Made by a program: the position numbers and the translations under genes
The notes under the pieces: model-generated
What the model saw: the letters and a program-made list of their open reading frames with translations, nothing else
The model's database searches: none
Told to the model about the DNA's origin: nothing
Source: Archangium violaceum Cb vi76
GTDB lineage: Bacteria > Myxococcota > Myxococcia > Myxococcales > Myxococcaceae
Direction: 5' to 3'
DNA: 64,000 nt
Assembly: GCF_000733295.1 (NCBI RefSeq)
Contig: NZ_JPMI01000391.1
Coordinates: 1 to 64,000 of the forward strand
In this document: positions 1 through 7,149 of the stretch, piece by piece
Numbering within the stretch: position 1 is the stretch's first letter
Layout of the letters: each line of letters opens with the position of its first letter

Positions 1-2
1 AC

Positions 3-146
3 GGTGCATGGCCGAGGCACCTCAGCAACCGGCGTGCCTCCGACGATTCCCGGGTGTGCTGTCCACCCGGCGACGGCTGGGTCCCCTTCTTTGTCACGCA
101 CGTGGAAGAGAACTGCCCAGCCTGTTTCCCGGGCGACGTGTTCTAG
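3..146 (+). CDS. Possible 3' end of a truncated upstream gene
   Basis: An open frame enters from the left edge and ends at a TAG at 144-146, 12 bases before the next start codon. It encodes about 47 residues ending in two short cysteine-containing stretches, CCPPGDGW and ENCPACFPGDVF. The spacing to the toxin gene at 159 fits an upstream operon member, possibly another part of the Sit locus. It is too short to assign and may be chance. Confidence 0.3.
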   Translation, partial: GAWPRHLSNRRASDDSRVCCPPGDGWVPFFVTHVEENCPACFPGDVF

Positions 147-158
147 AGTCCGTGTTCC

Positions 159-661
159 ATGGGGAACCTGTCGAGAATCTGTCTATTGTGGGTCGGGTTG
201 CTGGCCGCGTGTGCGACCTCGAGTTCCACCGTTCCCGAGAGCAACGAGACGCCGGAAGTGGTGGCCTCCTGGGAAGCGGGCTGTGAGGACGAGCACAGTC
301 TTGTTCTGCTGTGTCGCGAGGATGGAGAGGAGTGCGGCTTCTTTCGTTGCCGGGAAGTGGTGCCCCGCGATGAGGTGCTGCTGGCATCCCGGGGCGGGGC
401 GCCCCTCTACATACCGGGTCCTTCATCCACTCCGCGCGGGTGGAGGGGCCGTCCTATTTCACTATTCTCATTCCCGAGCACGTTCATATCCGCATTCACA
501 GTGGAGGACCCCGTGGCGGCCTGTGGAACATGGCATGGCAACAGTTCAAGGATGCCAACCCGAGTGCGCCGGCAGAGGCCATCTACCGCCACGCAGGAGA
601 GCTGATGTTCCGGTTCGAGTTGACCGGGCCCGTCGTGCCGTATGCCAGAGGGGGAAGGTGA
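159..661 (+). pseudogene. Frameshifted SitA-type lipoprotein toxin
   Basis: The gene starts with a lipoprotein signal peptide (lipobox LAAC) followed by a short cysteine-containing region (GEECGFFRC), as in the intact paralogue at 32896-33603. Near 380-440 the reading frame changes: the C-terminal part (HVHIRIHSGG, GGLWNMAWQQF, FELTGPVVPY) continues in another frame to a stop at 659-661. Compared with the paralogue, roughly 60 residues are missing at the junction, including the HHLFPQ-like segment that probably carries the toxin active site. I read it as an inactivated member of the Sit (swarming inhibition) polymorphic toxins, which are lipoproteins passed between myxobacterial cells by outer-membrane exchange. 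The N- and C-terminal homology is seen directly; the deletion is inferred from one comparison. Confidence 0.7.
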
Positions 662-665
662 GCGG

Positions 666-1382
666 ATGACGAAGTTCTATTGGCTCCGGTTTCCCGAGCA
701 ATCGCGCTACACGGGCAACCTCAGTGCCCGGCACAAGTGGGGCGCACTGCCCGGGCTCCGTTGCCCGGAATGCGGAGCCACATGGGCCGGAAGTGCAACG
801 GCCTATCCGAGCGCCGACTTGTCCTCCCTGCCGGAACGCGAGGCGTATGAGAAGCCACGGCCAGAGCCGTTCGATGAATTCGTCCGGCTTCGCGAGCGGG
901 AGCGGCCCCTCGTACCGCCGGGAGCCCAGTTGCTTCCAGGCGCTGAGTTGGGGCCCCTGGTGGGCACGGCCACTGGGACCTTCAGCCCTCTCTTCTTCTA
1001 TTTCGCCGAGATGCCGTTGGTACAGCGTGAGGCCTTGGAGCGGTTGCAGGCGGAGGGAGTGCGTGGCTTGCGCGGCTTTCCCACCGAACTGCGCTTCCGG
1101 CAGAAGAATCACCCGGAGTTGCTCGAACTGGAGATCCTGCCCCATGGCCGGCTGCATCCGGACTGCACGCCGGAGCGGCCCCCGCCCTGTCCGAAATGCG
1201 GGCATGACTATTTCACCCGCCCGGCTGACCCCATCCTCGACGAGGCTTCGCTCCCGACGCACACCGACCTGTTCCGGTTGACCGACTTCGAGACGATGCT
1301 CATCGGCACCGAGCGTCTGGTGGATGCCGTGCGGCGCCTGGCTTTGGAAGACGTCGACATCCGGGCGCTGCCACTGCGCTGA
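666..1382 (+). CDS. SitI6-type double-CXXC immunity protein
   Basis: A 238-residue protein with two zinc-ribbon-like CXXCG motifs, CPECG at about residue 33 and CPKCG at about residue 175, the hallmark of the Myxococcus double-CXXCG family that serves as immunity proteins for Sit toxins. It shares long stretches with the copy at 32142-32867, such as RFRQKNHP followed by LLELE. The ATG at 666 is chosen over an upstream in-frame start because it gives MTKFYWL, matching the paralogue, and lies 4 bases after the toxin stop. The frame is intact although the partner toxin is broken, so the cell would remain immune to kin that still deliver the toxin. Confidence 0.8.
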   Translation: MTKFYWLRFPEQSRYTGNLSARHKWGALPGLRCPECGATWAGSATAYPSADLSSLPEREAYEKPRPEPFDEFVRLRERERPLVPPGAQLLPGAELGPLVGTATGTFSPLFFYFAEMPLVQREALERLQAEGVRGLRGFPTELRFRQKNHPELLELEILPHGRLHPDCTPERPPPCPKCGHDYFTRPADPILDEASLPTHTDLFRLTDFETMLIGTERLVDAVRRLALEDVDIRALPLR

Positions 1383-1396
1383 GTTGTTTCCCGGGC

Positions 1397-1867
1397 TCAG
1401 ACTTCCTCGTCGGGCAGGAGGGTGAGCAGCAATGCGTCGTCGGGGCCGAGTGGCCTCCAACCGGCAGGAGGCGGAGAAGCGCGAAGAACCACCCTGGCCT
1501 GCTCGACGCGCTTCTCATGGGTCTCTGGGGTGTAAGCGGACCACGCGCCGATTGCCTTGGCCACCTTGAAGCGGTTGGTGTCATCCATCACGGCCGGCCA
1601 TCCCGCGGGGAGGCTCTGGGACAACATGCGCACGAACACACTGCGCACCAAACGAGTGACCTGCTTGCGCCGCTCAGCTTCGGCGAGCAAGCCACTGAAC
1701 ACCTGCACCCCGGCGATATCGTCCGGACCAAGCTCCTCGGCCAGCTCCACCAATGAGGCCGTAGGGCGAGCCTCGGCGAATGCGGTGAGTGAATCGTAAC
1801 CACGCTCGCGGACCCGCTCGTACAGGCGCGCCTTCACGTTGCCCTGCCACGCACGTCCGTCGCTCAT
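1397..1867 (-). CDS. Conserved myxobacterial protein of unknown function
   Basis: A soluble protein of 156 residues (168 if the upstream in-frame start at 1903 is used). It has no signal peptide or membrane segment. Its N-terminal half is charged and helical (ARLYERVRERGYDSL) and its C-terminus has PPAGWRPLGPDDALLL. The ATG at 1867 gives MSDGRAWQGNVKARL. It is convergent with the Sit immunity gene, ending 14 bases from it, and divergent from the type III PKS operon, so the perfect palindrome at 1982-2008 lies upstream of both. I know of no function for the family and do not assign one; a regulatory or Sit-associated role is only suggested by position. Confidence 0.6.
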   Translation of the reverse strand: MSDGRAWQGNVKARLYERVRERGYDSLTAFAEARPTASLVELAEELGPDDIAGVQVFSGLLAEAERRKQVTRLVRSVFVRMLSQSLPAGWPAVMDDTNRFKVAKAIGAWSAYTPETHEKRVEQARVVLRASPPPAGWRPLGPDDALLLTLLPDEEV

Positions 1868-1981
1868 CGCCTTCTCCAGCGGATGAAGTTCGTATGCACC
1901 CAAGCCATCTGAAGTAAGTCCGTGCAGGGGTCTGTCCTCAGCTCTGAGCGCAGGAGGGGCGCCTCCGGGCGCGGTCTTCTA

Positions 1982-2008
1982 GAACTTGTCCAACAGTTGG
2001 ACAAGTTC
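1982..2008. promoter_or_regulatory. Perfect 13-bp palindrome, probable repressor operator
   Basis: GAACTTGTCCAAC at 1982-1994 is followed by one base and its exact complement GTTGGACAAGTTC at 1996-2008. The site lies in the divergent region between the minus-strand gene starting at 1867 and the type III PKS start at 2171. A long, perfect, nearly gapless dyad of this size is typical of TetR- or MarR-type operators. No regulator gene is adjacent in the window. Promoter elements next to it are not clear. Confidence 0.55.
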
Positions 2009-2111
2009 GTGAAAAGCGCGCACGGCAGGTGGGCTGAGCCTTCCTCCTGTTCGGGGCGAGGTGTTGTGAACCAGACGACACGTGCCCTCGCCGCTTTCGA
2101 GCTTTTCCCCA

Positions 2112-2137
2112 TTGCTCGCACCCTCGTGGGTGAGCAA
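2112..2137 (+). promoter_or_regulatory. Leader hairpin upstream of type III PKS
   Basis: The arms TTGCTCGCACCC and GGGTGAGCAA can pair around a TCGT loop with a small bulge, 33 bases upstream of the ATG at 2171. It could be a leader RNA hairpin or a second protein-binding site. There is no T tract, so it is not a standard terminator. Confidence 0.3.
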
Positions 2138-2170
2138 CCGTCGCTCTCTACCCTTTCAGGGACGGCGCCG

Positions 2171-3250
2171 ATGAACTCCGCATCAGGTCAGGACTCTCTT
2201 CCAGTCATCCGCGCGGTGGAGCGAATGCTTCCTCCCCACTACGCCCGTCAGGACCAGATCATCGGTGCCCTGCGGGAGCTCTGGGCCACTCGCCACTACA
2301 ACCTCGAGCGGCTGGAGGACCTGCATCGCTCGGTGCGGGTGGACGGGCGCTTCCTCGCGCTGCCCATCGAGCGGTACCCCGGGCTCGTCACGTTCCAGCA
2401 GCGCAACGACGCATGGATACAAGTCGCCACGGACCTGGGCGAGCAGGTGGTGCGCAAGGCGCTGGACCGCGCGGGGCTCACTCCCCAGGACGTGGACCAC
2501 GTCTTCTTCGTCACCGTGACGGGCATCGCCACGCCGAGCATCGAGGCCCGGTTGATGAACCGGCTGGGCATGCGTCCGGACATGAAGCGCACGCCCATCT
2601 TCGGGCTCGGCTGCGTGGCGGGCGCGGCGGGCACGGCGCGGGCCTCGGACTACCTCCGGGCGTGGAAGGGCCACACGGCGCTGCTCATCTCCGTGGAGCT
2701 GTGCTCCCTGACGCTGCAACGCGAGGACCTGTCCATTCCCAACATCATCGCCTCGGGACTCTTCGGGGATGGGGCCGCGTGCGTGGTGCTGCGGGGCGGG
2801 GAGTGCCCGGACGCCGGCCCGCGCGTCGTGGCCACGCGTTCGGTGATGTACCCCAACACCGAGCGCATCATGGGCTGGGACGTGGTGGACACGGGCTTCA
2901 AGGTGGTGCTGTCGGCGAAGGTGCCGCAACTGGCGCGCGAGTTCATCCGCCGGGACGTGGACGGCTTCCTCGCCGAGCACGGCCTCACGCGCGAGGACGT
3001 GAAGCACTGGGTGGCGCACACCGGTGGCCCCAAGGTGTTGCAGTCCTTCGAGGAGGCGCTGGAGCTGCCGCCGGAAGCACTCGCTCGCTCGTGGGCCTCG
3101 TTGCGCGAGGTGGGCAACCTGTCCTCGGCCTCGGTGCTCTTCGTGCTGGGGGAGATGCTCGAGTCGGGCGAGGCCCGGCCCGGGGACTGGGGTGTGATGA
3201 TGGCCATGGGCCCGGGCTTCTGCGCCGAGCTGGTGCTGCTGCGATGGTGA
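2171..3250 (+). CDS. Type III polyketide synthase (alkylresorcinol/alkylpyrone type)
   Basis: A 359-residue chalcone-synthase-superfamily enzyme. The catalytic triad is visible: Cys148 in GLGCVAGAAG, His283 in AHTGGPK and Asn316 in GNLSSAS. Type III synthases extend an acyl starter with malonyl-CoA and cyclise the product; bacterial members with fatty-acyl starters make alkylresorcinols or alkylpyrones. The ATG at 2171 gives the family's usual length; the open frame extends upstream but that part is unlike the family. It is the first gene of a five-gene operon whose order (synthase, ICMT-like methyltransferase, then a flavoprotein) resembles the Streptomyces srsABC phenolic-lipid operon, with an ACP and fatty-acyl-AMP ligase inserted. 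The exact product cannot be told from the sequence. Confidence 0.88.
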   Translation: MNSASGQDSLPVIRAVERMLPPHYARQDQIIGALRELWATRHYNLERLEDLHRSVRVDGRFLALPIERYPGLVTFQQRNDAWIQVATDLGEQVVRKALDRAGLTPQDVDHVFFVTVTGIATPSIEARLMNRLGMRPDMKRTPIFGLGCVAGAAGTARASDYLRAWKGHTALLISVELCSLTLQREDLSIPNIIASGLFGDGAACVVLRGGECPDAGPRVVATRSVMYPNTERIMGWDVVDTGFKVVLSAKVPQLAREFIRRDVDGFLAEHGLTREDVKHWVAHTGGPKVLQSFEEALELPPEALARSWASLREVGNLSSASVLFVLGEMLESGEARPGDWGVMMAMGPGFCAELVLLRW

Positions 3251-3816
3251 GCACGCTCGGGGGATATCTCGGCTTCCTGGGGCTGCTCGGCGCCGAGCGC
3301 CTGGTGGAGCTCGTCATCTCCAAGCGCAACGCGGCGCGGGCCTTCGCGCGCGGCGGGGTGGAGACGGGACAGCGGCACTACCGGGTGATGGTGGTGCTCC
3401 ACTCGCTCTTCCTCGTGGCGTGTGTGGCCGAGGGGGTGGGGCTCTCCCGTCCGTTCCCGGGGGCGCTCGGCCTCGGGGCGCTGGGCGTGGCGCTGGTGGC
3501 GCAGGCGCTGCGCTACTGGGCCATCGCCTCGCTGGGAGACCGCTGGAACACGCGCATCATCGTGGTGCCCGGCCTGGAGCCGGTGACGCGCGGGCCGTAC
3601 CGCTTCCTGCGCCACCCCAACTACGTGGCGGTGGTGCTGGAGCTGGCCGCGGTGCCGCTCATCCACGGGGCCTGGGTGACGGCCCTCGTCTTCTCGCTGG
3701 CCAACGCCCTGCTGCTCCGCGTGCGCATCCGCGCCGAGGAGGAGGCGATGGGCGCGCTCTATGCCGAGGCTTTCGCCGACAAGCCTCGCTTCATTCCGGA
3801 GGTGCCCCGTGGTTGA
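3244..3816 (+). CDS. ICMT-like membrane methyltransferase
   Basis: A 190-residue integral membrane protein with about five hydrophobic segments and the C-terminal signature PYRFLRHPNYVAVVLE, then RIRAEEEAMG, typical of the isoprenylcysteine carboxyl methyltransferase family. In Streptomyces the SrsB member O-methylates alkylresorcinols; the same role on the product of the preceding synthase is inferred. The ATG at 3244 overlaps the upstream stop (3248-3250), so the genes are translationally coupled. Confidence 0.85.
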   Translation: MVSTLGGYLGFLGLLGAERLVELVISKRNAARAFARGGVETGQRHYRVMVVLHSLFLVACVAEGVGLSRPFPGALGLGALGVALVAQALRYWAIASLGDRWNTRIIVVPGLEPVTRGPYRFLRHPNYVAVVLELAAVPLIHGAWVTALVFSLANALLLRVRIRAEEEAMGALYAEAFADKPRFIPEVPRG

Positions 3817-4087
3817 GAACGAGCTCGCCGTGCTTCGGGAGATTCGCCGCATCGTCTCCCAGGAGTTGGAGTGGGAGGGGGAGGTGGAGCCCACGCACCA
3901 CCTGCTGAAGGACCTGCAACTGGACAGCATGGGGCTGACGGTGCTGGCGGTGGAGCTGGAGAATCACTTCCGCATCCGTCTGTCCGCGGAGGACTCGGTG
4001 GGAGTGAACACCGTGGGGGACCTGATGCGCCTGGTGGCCACGCGGGCCGCCGGAGAGCCTCGGGCGGCCGCGGGAGGTGCCCCGTGA
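3809..4087 (+). CDS. Acyl carrier protein
   Basis: A 92-residue carrier protein with the phosphopantetheine attachment motif LQLDSMGL and the usual four-helix pattern (AVELENHFRIRLS). The GTG start at 3809 is preferred: a GGAGG at 3798-3802 lies six bases upstream and the start overlaps the methyltransferase stop. It should carry the fatty-acyl chain activated by the next gene's product and present it to the type III synthase, which more usually takes acyl-CoA. Dedicated ACP-to-type-III-PKS transfer is inferred from order. Confidence 0.88.
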   Translation: MVENELAVLREIRRIVSQELEWEGEVEPTHHLLKDLQLDSMGLTVLAVELENHFRIRLSAEDSVGVNTVGDLMRLVATRAAGEPRAAAGGAP

Positions 4088-5838
4088 AGGGCCCTGCGCT
4101 GCCGGCGCTGAAGCATGCCACCGTCAACGAGGCCCTCGCCGCCGCGGCCCGGACACCGCGGGGGCTCGTCTTCGTGGACACCAGCGAGCGCGAGACGCAC
4201 CTGCCCTGGGCACAGGTGTATGGGCGGGCGCGCCGCTTCGCCGCGGGCCTGAGGCGCCTGGGCGTGGCTCCGGGGGAGCGCGTGGCGTTGGTGCTGCCCA
4301 CCTCGCCGGGCTTCATGGATGCCTTCTTCGGCGCGCTGCTGGCGGGCGCGGTGCCGGTGCCGCTCTACCCGCCGGTGCGGTTGGGACGGCTGGAGGAGTA
4401 CCACCGCTCCACCGCGCGCATGCTGGAGGTGTCGGCCGCGGCGGTGGTGCTCACGGACGCGAAGGTGCGGCTGCTGCTGGGCGAGTCCGTGGCGGCGGCG
4501 CGCCCGAGGCTCGGCTGTCACACGGTGGAGGAGGTGGCGCGCGAGGAGGGGGACCTGGCCGAGCGCGTCTCGCCCGGGTCGCTCGCGCTCATCCAGTTCT
4601 CCTCGGGCTCGACGGTGGACCCGAAGCCGGTGGGGCTGCGGCAGGGCCAGTTGATGGCGCAGCTCGCGGCGCTGGAGGCGGAGCTGCCGCCGCCGGTGGA
4701 CCGGACGCCGGTGGGCGTGTCCTGGCTGCCGCTGTACCACGACATGGGCCTCATCGGCTGTCTGCTGTCGGCGGTGTACTACCCGGGCGGCATGGTGCTG
4801 ATTCCCCCCGAGGTGTTCCTCGCGAGGCCCGCGCTGTGGCTGCGTGCGCTGTCGAGGCACCGGGGCTTCGTCTCGCCCGCGCCCAACTTCGCCTATGGGC
4901 TGTGTCTCAAGCGGGTGAAGGACGCGGACCTGGAGGGGGTGGACCTCTCGGGCTGGACGCACGCGCTCAACGGCGCGGAGCCGGTGTCGGTGGAGACGCT
5001 GCGGCTCTTCTCCGAGCGCTTCTCCCGGTGGGGTTTCCAGCCCGGGGCGTTGCGGCCGGTCTACGGGTTGAGCGAGGCCACGCTGGCCGTCACCTTCCCG
5101 CCGGCGGGGCGGGGGCCGCGCGCGCTGGGGGTGGACGCTCGGGTGCTGGCCACGGAGCGGCGCGTGGTGGACGGCTCGCGCGAGGTGGTGTCCGTGGGGC
5201 GTCCGGTGCCGGGCTTCGAGGTGCGGGTGCGCGACGAGCTGGGCCACGTCCTGGAGGAGCGGCGGGTGGGGCGGGTGTTCGCGCGAGGGCCGTCGGTGAT
5301 GGCGGAGTACGTGGGCCACCCGGAGGCGACGGCGCGCGCGCTGGACGCCGAGGGCTGGCTGGACACGGGAGACCTGGGCTTCGAGGCGGAGGGGGAGCTG
5401 TTCCTCACGGGCCGCGCGAAGGACCTGGTCATCATCCGGGGGGCCAACCACGCGCCGCAGGAGTTCGAGGAGTGCCTGGAGGCGGTGGAGGGCCTGCGCA
5501 CGGGCTGCGCGGTGGCGCTGGGCTTCACGCCCGAGGGGGAGAACGACGAGGCGCTGTTGCTCCTGGCCGAGCATGCGCCGGGCGCGGAGGTGGAGGGCCT
5601 GGAGGAGCGGATTCGCGAGGCGGTGCTGGCGGGCACGGGGGTGAAGGCGCACACGGTGCGGGTGGTGGAGCCGGGGACGCTGCCGCGCACCTCGAGCGGG
5701 AAGCTGCGCCGGAGCGAGGCGTTGCGGCGTTACCTGGCGGAGGAGCTGACGGCGCCGAAGAAGGTGGGGACGGTGGGGCTGGTGGTGGAGATGGCGAAGA
5801 GCGCGCTGGCCTTCGCCCGCTCGGGGCGCGACGGGTGA
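4084..5838 (+). CDS. Fatty-acyl-AMP ligase (FAAL)
   Basis: A 584-residue member of the ANL adenylating superfamily. Visible motifs are the P-loop-like FSSGSTVDPKPV, the FAAL/FACS core LPLYHDMGL, DTGDLG before the hinge, and the C-terminal lysine in PRTSSGKLRR. FAAL enzymes activate free fatty acids as acyl-AMP and load them on ACPs without CoA. The GTG at 4084 has GGGAGG upstream and overlaps the ACP stop (GTGA). Its position after the ACP supports a starter-loading pair for the type III PKS. Confidence 0.9.
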   Translation: MKGPALPALKHATVNEALAAAARTPRGLVFVDTSERETHLPWAQVYGRARRFAAGLRRLGVAPGERVALVLPTSPGFMDAFFGALLAGAVPVPLYPPVRLGRLEEYHRSTARMLEVSAAAVVLTDAKVRLLLGESVAAARPRLGCHTVEEVAREEGDLAERVSPGSLALIQFSSGSTVDPKPVGLRQGQLMAQLAALEAELPPPVDRTPVGVSWLPLYHDMGLIGCLLSAVYYPGGMVLIPPEVFLARPALWLRALSRHRGFVSPAPNFAYGLCLKRVKDADLEGVDLSGWTHALNGAEPVSVETLRLFSERFSRWGFQPGALRPVYGLSEATLAVTFPPAGRGPRALGVDARVLATERRVVDGSREVVSVGRPVPGFEVRVRDELGHVLEERRVGRVFARGPSVMAEYVGHPEATARALDAEGWLDTGDLGFEAEGELFLTGRAKDLVIIRGANHAPQEFEECLEAVEGLRTGCAVALGFTPEGENDEALLLLAEHAPGAEVEGLEERIREAVLAGTGVKAHTVRVVEPGTLPRTSSGKLRRSEALRRYLAEELTAPKKVGTVGLVVEMAKSALAFARSGRDG

Positions 5839-6932
5839 GTGCCTCCTGGGACGTGGTGGTGGTGGGCGGAGGGCCCGCGGGGCTGGCGGTGGCGCTCACC
5901 ACGGCGAAGCGGGGGCTGAACACGGTGGTGCTGGAGCGCGCCGCCGTGCCGCCGGACAAGGCGTGTGGCGAGGGGTTGATGCCCTCGGGGGTGGCGGCGC
6001 TGGAGCGCTTCGGGGCGCTCGCGCTGCTGGACCGGCGTGAGTGTGCCCCGTTCGTGGGCATCCGCTACGTGCAGGAGGACGGGAGCGGCGCGGAGGGGCG
6101 GTTGCCGGCGCCCGGGGGCCTGGGGGTGCGGCGGGTGGCGCTGGTGACGGCGATGGCCGCGAGGGCCCGGGTGCTCGGCGTGGAGCTGCGCGAGCACTGC
6201 GCGGTGGTGGGCCAGCGGCGCACGGGGGACGGGTGGGAGGTGGAGACGGCGGCCGGGCCGTTGCGGGCGCGGATGCTGGTGGCGGCGGACGGGCTGGCCT
6301 CGCCGCTGCGGCGCGCCGAGGGGTTGGAGTTGGAGGTGGCGGGGCCGAGGCGCTTCGGGTTGCGGCGGCACTTCCGGATGAAGCCGTGGGCGCCCTTCGT
6401 GGAGGTGCACCTGTCGGATGGCGTGGAAGCGTACGTGACACCGGCCGGAGAGGAGCGGGTGGGCGTGGCCTTCCTGTGGACGGACGGGCTGCCGGGGCGC
6501 ATCGGCTTCGACTCCCTGCTCACGCGCTTTCCCTCGCTGGCGGAGCGGGTGGAGGGCGCGGAGCCTGACTCGAAGGCGCGGGGCGCGGGGCCGCTGGCGA
6601 GGGCGGCGCGGGCGCGGGTGGCGGACCGCTTCGCGCTGGTGGGAGACGCGGCGGGGTACGTGGACGCGGTGACGGGGGAGGGGCTGTCCCTGGCCTTCAC
6701 GTGCGCCGAGGCGCTGGGGAACCTGCTGCCGGACGCATTGGCGAAGGGCGGCTCGCGCGAGTCCCTGCTGCCCTACGAGCGGGTCTTCCAGCGCGCGTTC
6801 CGCAAGTACGCGTGGCTGACGGGGGCCATGCTGATGTTGGCGCGCAGGCCCGCGCTGCGCCGTCCCCTGGTGCGCTGGCTGGGGACGAATCCGCGCGTCT
6901 TCGAGCGGATCCTCGCCCACGCCATCGTGTAA
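5835..6932 (+). CDS. FAD-dependent oxidoreductase (aromatic hydroxylase / geranylgeranyl reductase type)
   Basis: A 365-residue flavoprotein with the N-terminal dinucleotide fold VVVVGGGPAGLAVAL, a CGEGLMPSG motif, and the C-terminal FAD motif ALVGDAAGYVDAVTGEGL. Proteins of this type include aromatic hydroxylases and geranylgeranyl reductases. By analogy to SrsC, oxidation of an alkylresorcinol to a hydroquinone or quinone is likely, but reduction of a chain is not excluded. The GTG at 5835 overlaps the FAAL stop; no independent ribosome site is evident, which suggests coupling. It is the last gene of the operon. Confidence 0.83.
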   Translation: MSASWDVVVVGGGPAGLAVALTTAKRGLNTVVLERAAVPPDKACGEGLMPSGVAALERFGALALLDRRECAPFVGIRYVQEDGSGAEGRLPAPGGLGVRRVALVTAMAARARVLGVELREHCAVVGQRRTGDGWEVETAAGPLRARMLVAADGLASPLRRAEGLELEVAGPRRFGLRRHFRMKPWAPFVEVHLSDGVEAYVTPAGEERVGVAFLWTDGLPGRIGFDSLLTRFPSLAERVEGAEPDSKARGAGPLARAARARVADRFALVGDAAGYVDAVTGEGLSLAFTCAEALGNLLPDALAKGGSRESLLPYERVFQRAFRKYAWLTGAMLMLARRPALRRPLVRWLGTNPRVFERILAHAIV

Positions 6933-7093
6933 GCGCGCCTGGCTCTCGTCAGCGCTCCAGCCCCACCCGCACGGCGCCGTGGCCGGTGCCAGCGGGGCGG
7001 GGTCTCCCCTTTTGCTCGGGTGTCGAATTTCCGGTCCTGACGAAAAGGTACGGAGATGACGCAATCCGGCTTTCTTTCCGTTTCCCAGTTTCT

Positions 7094-7099
7094 TATAAA
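7094..7099 (+). promoter_or_regulatory. Candidate -10 element upstream of M36 protease
   Basis: TATAAA lies in a locally AT-rich stretch (about 7030-7130) that stands out in this GC-rich DNA, 50 bases before the ATG at 7150. The matching -35 (TTTCTT at 7071-7076) is weak. The rest of the gap 6933-7149 shows no gene. Confidence 0.3.
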
Positions 7100-7149
7100 G
7101 TGAGAGTTGTTCGCGTTTTTCGTCCACCGAGTGCTCACCGGGAGAAGAG

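Noticed and set aside
4-669. Long plus-strand open frame overlapping the broken toxin
   Set aside because: It is arginine- and proline-rich without domain or signal features, and the other two frames carry the recognisable toxin parts.
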